DNA of 64,000 nucleotides, from assembly GCF_021245985.1 (NCBI RefSeq), contig NZ_JAJQXA010000013.1, forward strand, positions 87,678-151,677, given 5' to 3'. The DNA comes from Flavobacterium soyae (GTDB lineage Bacteria > Bacteroidota > Bacteroidia > Flavobacteriales > Flavobacteriaceae). Position numbers and translations under genes: made by a program. This document shows, piece after piece, positions 60,741 through 64,000 of this stretch; position 1 is the first letter of the stretch, and every line of letters begins with the position of its first letter. The notes under the pieces were generated by a model. That model did not search any database. It was not told the DNA's origin and saw only the letters and a list, made by a program, of their open reading frames with translations.

Positions 60741-63700
60741 TTATTTTGATAGATATAGATATCCGTCTTTCTCATTATTTTGAATTTCATTATTTCCATT
60801 TAATGATTTATAATTAAGAATGTAGAAATAAGTACCTGATGGCAATCCATCAGATTTCTTAACAGTGGTTCTGCCTCTGGATGTTCCATCAAACGCATTG
60901 GTTGTATTATTATAATTTGAAGTTTCAAATACTAATATTCCCCAACGATTATAGATTTCTACAGTATTTCCAGGGTAACAGGTCAAATCATCAATGCTGT
61001 CAATTACGAATACATCATTTATTCCGTCGCCATTTGGAGAGAAAGCATTGTGTACTAAAATGTTTCCACATGCTAAAACTTGGCAGTCATTATTAATTTC
61101 CATGTTTAACAGTATGCTTCTTGGACAATTCTCATCGACAATTTTATATTCGAATGTATAATTACCAAGTACGAGACCAAATGGATTCAAATCATTTCCC
61201 TGCAATGCATTAGTATTGTTTGTGTCAATCCAGGTTCCGGTTATTGGTGTGCCTTCCGGAAGTAAACTTGACAAGTTTACTAAGCTTGAGTCGTCATTGC
61301 ACGCCTCACTGGTTATGTTAACAATTTCACTTGGAACAACTGTTATGGTCACAACTGCAGTATCACAGTTTTCTGCGATTAGTTTATCACAAATGCGGTA
61401 AGTGTAGGTATAAGTTCCGGCTGGTGTTAAACTTGAAACCGTTACGTTTCCTTGATTATCGATCGTGATGTTTGGATCTGTAGTTGCATTGTTTTCATTT
61501 TCTGCAAGCAATGTAAAATCTACCAGTTCAAGCGTTGCCGGAATTTGTCCTTTAAAATCATTACTCAGCACATTTCCAACTAAACCGAAGGTGTTACAGC
61601 CAATGTTTGTATATACATCGTCATTAGCAACAACTGGTGCTTCAATAGTAATAGTTACCGTTGCTGTATCGCAGTTTGAAGTTTGATCTGCTTCACAAAT
61701 TTGATATACTAATGTAAGTGTGCCAACCGGAGCATTTGGTAAAACATCTACAGAACCATCTGTATTTAGTTGTAAAAACTCGTTTGGTGTTACTGTAGTA
61801 ATAATTACGTCAGAAACAGTTACGGCATTGCCTTCAAGAGTATCATTTACGAGTACATTTAGAACATTTGTGGTAGTGTGATTAACTCCTGCAATAGGAC
61901 CGGCATTATCATCATTGGCAGCAATATCTTGGTACTCTTTACAGTTTATACCAAAGTCGGCATCCAAATGAACTAAATCTTGCGGAGTAACAGTTACGAT
62001 ATAGCTGCTTGGGCTGGTTATTGAACATACAGTATGTAATTGGGTTTTACCAGTTTTAGCAGCTAAATTTGGAAGCACTTTTACAAGCCCTGTTACGCCC
62101 AAAGCTGTAGCCATAGCATCCAGATTTGCATCTTTAACTAATTTAATAGTATAATCTCCATACGGATTTTCACTATTTGGTCTGTCTCTCCAGAATCCCA
62201 TAATTCCAATGATTACTTCTTTGTGATAACCGTTTGGCCCGTCAACTATAATATTTGGACTTAATGCATTTCCAAATCCTCCGGCGTTTAATTCACCTAC
62301 ATTTAATGGACCCTGATAGCTTCCGTCTCCATTTAAATCAATCCATTCCCATAAGCTGTAGTCGACCGCACCACCTGCATCAGGTATATTTTTAGTAACA
62401 ACACCATCATTGTTAGCATCGTACCATTCGTCCTGGATTCCGTTGCTGTTTGCATCATACCAAACGTAATCACCTAAAACCGGCAGAGTTGAAGTTCCAT
62501 AATTAAAAGTATGTTCCTGGAAAATACAATCTTCAAGAGTTGTAAAGAACAAACTTGAATCTACAGGATATAATTGATAAACACTATTTAAATTAGCATC
62601 CTGCACCTGAACTAAATAACTTCCTGCAGGCATTCCTGTAAAGCTGTATCCACCATCTGGTCCGGTTAAATGTAATAAAATAGGTCCTGTTGTAGTCCCT
62701 TGCGGAATCAATGTTACCATTACATTTGGAATTCCTGAATGGCTGTCAGCATTCATAACATAACCGGATATTTTTATGGTATAATCAGGCTGGGTAATAA
62801 CAACTGTTGCAGTTGCAGTACAAGTTTGATTTTCGCCATTTACGGCAGATGTTGCTGTAAGAGTATAAGTTCCGGCAGGTAAATTGGTATTGCCAACAAC
62901 TTCATTTTTATCATTTGTAATTACAACTGTTGACCCCGGACTATTGGTTACTAAAATTGAACCATCACTTTTTCCAAAACAGGTTACATTTGTAGCTATG
63001 CCTGTTACAGAAACTTTGTTTTCAACAGTAAAGGTTTGAACAAGTTCTGTTTTATTTCCAGAACAATCTGTTAGTGTATAAGTTCTGGTTAAGATGTAGG
63101 CATTTCCTTCACAGCCGCTTGCTCCGTTATTAGAATCACTAATTGTAATAGTTACGGTATTGCTGCAATTATCAGCAGCATCTATAATATCTTGCGGACT
63201 TGCTGCTGGAATATTTGCAATACTTTGTAAATCTGCAGCGTCTGCCGGAGCAGTTCCTGTTGGCGGAGTTGTATCTCTAACTGTAATAATTTGAGTATGA
63301 GAAATTGGATTTCCACTACAATCACTAGTAGACCATATACGTGTTAAAGTATAATCTGTACCACATTCATTCAGAATATTGCTTTTAGTTTCAGAGAATA
63401 CGATTGGTAAATTTCCGCTGCAATTATCAGAAGCTTCAATGTTTGCAGGTTCTGGAACTGCATCGCAAGAAACTGTAATATCAGTTGGAAGATTTCCAGT
63501 AAAAGCTGGCGGAGTTGTATCTTCAATAGTTATTACTTGGATAAAACTATCGGTAACATTTCCGCAGTCATCTTTTGCAATCCAGCTATTTGTATATGTT
63601 CCGGCATTTAAACATCCTTCAGAAGCTGTAAACTGTCCGCTTGTTTTAGTATAACTTACTGTTCCATCGCAGTTATCTGTCGCAATTGGCACCTGAGTTT

Positions 63701-64000
63701 GAGCATTATTCAATCCTTCTGTATCAGTACATTGTAATGTTATATTTAGAGACCCTGCCTGAGTAGACCATACAGGAGCCGCTGTGTCTTCAATGGTGAT
63801 AACCTGAGTAAAAGTATCAGAAGTATTGCCGCAGTTGTCTTTTACGGTCCAGGTGTTGGTATAGGTTCCGGCGTTTGAGCATCCCTCAGAGGCGGTGAAC
63901 TGTCCGCTTACTTTTTCGATATTAGAAACATCAGCATCACATAAATCAGCAGCAGCAGGGAATAAAGCCTGTGCAGCAGCCAGAGCTTCGGCATTGCTGC
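60741..64000 (-). CDS. large surface adhesin with HYR-like repeats and gliding-motility type C-terminal domain (5' end outside window)
   Basis: The frame is open to the right edge: codons upstream of the TTG at 63713 continue the same repeat, so that is not the start. At least 1086 residues are visible. HYR-like/Ig modules of about 80-100 residues (DCGNVTDSF-QVITIEDTTPP-type), then an SdrD-B-like region (VLGDYVWYDANSNGIQDEWY), two cadherin-like/VCBS modules (ANDDVYTNIG) and a C-terminal type B signal (NAFSPNGDGINDVF... EIYNRWGILVFE... GTYFYIL), as in SprB-like proteins. It would be exported by the type IX system and displayed with help from the PorP protein. Confidence 0.92.
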   Translation of the reverse strand, partial: SNAEALAAAQALFPAAADLCDADVSNIEKVSGQFTASEGCSNAGTYTNTWTVKDNCGNTSDTFTQVITIEDTAAPVWSTQAGSLNITLQCTDTEGLNNAQTQVPIATDNCDGTVSYTKTSGQFTASEGCLNAGTYTNSWIAKDDCGNVTDSFIQVITIEDTTPPAFTGNLPTDITVSCDAVPEPANIEASDNCSGNLPIVFSETKSNILNECGTDYTLTRIWSTSDCSGNPISHTQIITVRDTTPPTGTAPADAADLQSIANIPAASPQDIIDAADNCSNTVTITISDSNNGASGCEGNAYILTRTYTLTDCSGNKTELVQTFTVENKVSVTGIATNVTCFGKSDGSILVTNSPGSTVVITNDKNEVVGNTNLPAGTYTLTATSAVNGENQTCTATATVVITQPDYTIKISGYVMNADSHSGIPNVMVTLIPQGTTTGPILLHLTGPDGGYSFTGMPAGSYLVQVQDANLNSVYQLYPVDSSLFFTTLEDCIFQEHTFNYGTSTLPVLGDYVWYDANSNGIQDEWYDANNDGVVTKNIPDAGGAVDYSLWEWIDLNGDGSYQGPLNVGELNAGGFGNALSPNIIVDGPNGYHKEVIIGIMGFWRDRPNSENPYGDYTIKLVKDANLDAMATALGVTGLVKVLPNLAAKTGKTQLHTVCSITSPSSYIVTVTPQDLVHLDADFGINCKEYQDIAANDDNAGPIAGVNHTTTNVLNVLVNDTLEGNAVTVSDVIITTVTPNEFLQLNTDGSVDVLPNAPVGTLTLVYQICEADQTSNCDTATVTITIEAPVVANDDVYTNIGCNTFGLVGNVLSNDFKGQIPATLELVDFTLLAENENNATTDPNITIDNQGNVTVSSLTPAGTYTYTYRICDKLIAENCDTAVVTITVVPSEIVNITSEACNDDSSLVNLSSLLPEGTPITGTWIDTNNTNALQGNDLNPFGLVLGNYTFEYKIVDENCPRSILLNMEINNDCQVLACGNILVHNAFSPNGDGINDVFVIDSIDDLTCYPGNTVEIYNRWGILVFETSNYNNTTNAFDGTSRGRTTVKKSDGLPSGTYFYILNYKSLNGNNEIQNNEKDGYLYLSK

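Noticed and set aside
63713..63715. TTG at 63713 as the start of the adhesin.
   Set aside because: The frame stays open upstream and encodes another copy of the same HYR-like repeat up to the window edge, so the gene is partial.

Overview
This window comes from a Flavobacterium-like member of the Bacteroidota. The evidence is the AT-rich DNA, the Bacteroidota promoter signature (TTG, about 19 nt, TAnnTTTG) seen best in front of the SRP RNA gene, A-rich start regions without strong Shine-Dalgarno sites, a SusC/SusD pair, type IX secretion parts and many lipoproteins. The gene order from the MFS sugar transporter to the 1576-residue two-domain chitinase resembles the Flavobacterium johnsoniae chitin utilisation locus, but with a single SusC/D pair and no separate second chitinase gene here.

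Layout. 1-1.8 kb: the end of an N-acetylglucosamine kinase-like gene, two tandem methylglyoxal synthase genes (the second with an altered phosphate-binding site) and RidA. 1.8-9.5 kb: LptD, a cell-wall amidase, an MCE/MlaD lipid-transfer protein, a two-gene Fe-S oxidoreductase unit and a conserved small protein. 9.5-16.3 kb: repeats and a structured RNA candidate, BshA, a PrcB-domain lipoprotein, a small beta-barrel, a metallophosphoesterase, chorismate synthase and a dicarboxylate/glutamate symporter. 16.3-20.3 kb: a 43-residue double-glycine leader peptide gene facing away from a TPR-type hybrid sensor kinase, then a DEAD-box helicase. 20.4-27.7 kb: histidine degradation genes (hutG, hutI) split by a coiled-coil protein, glutaminyl cyclotransferase, SRP RNA, an SDR enzyme and a transaldolase-like aldolase.

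27.8-45.9 kb is a chitin/GlcNAc system. A LytS/LytTR-type two-component system sits beside an MFS transporter, SusC, SusD, a NagB-PIG-L fusion, a GH20 hexosaminidase and a large secreted GH18-GH18 chitinase. The expected flow is: secreted chitinase cuts chitin, SusCD imports oligomers, hexosaminidase trims them in the periplasm, the MFS protein brings GlcNAc across the inner membrane, and kinase plus NagB feed glycolysis.

46-57.6 kb: a TlpA-like thioredoxin, an unusual ABC-F protein, an uncharacterised membrane protein/amidohydrolase operon, a 322-bp transposase-less inverted-repeat element, then pyrR-pyrB, a STAS-like protein, RNase Z, PdxH and a CAP lipoprotein. 57.7-64 kb: an OmpA-family protein, a PorP/SprF protein and a large adhesin with a gliding-motility-type C-terminal domain, cut by the right edge; together a type IX secretion substrate module.

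The most unusual overall feature is the intergenic DNA. At least seven families of short word-repeats and palindromes fill the gaps, and several end exactly at start codons in a recurring module order. No tRNA, rRNA, CRISPR array or intact transposase was seen.
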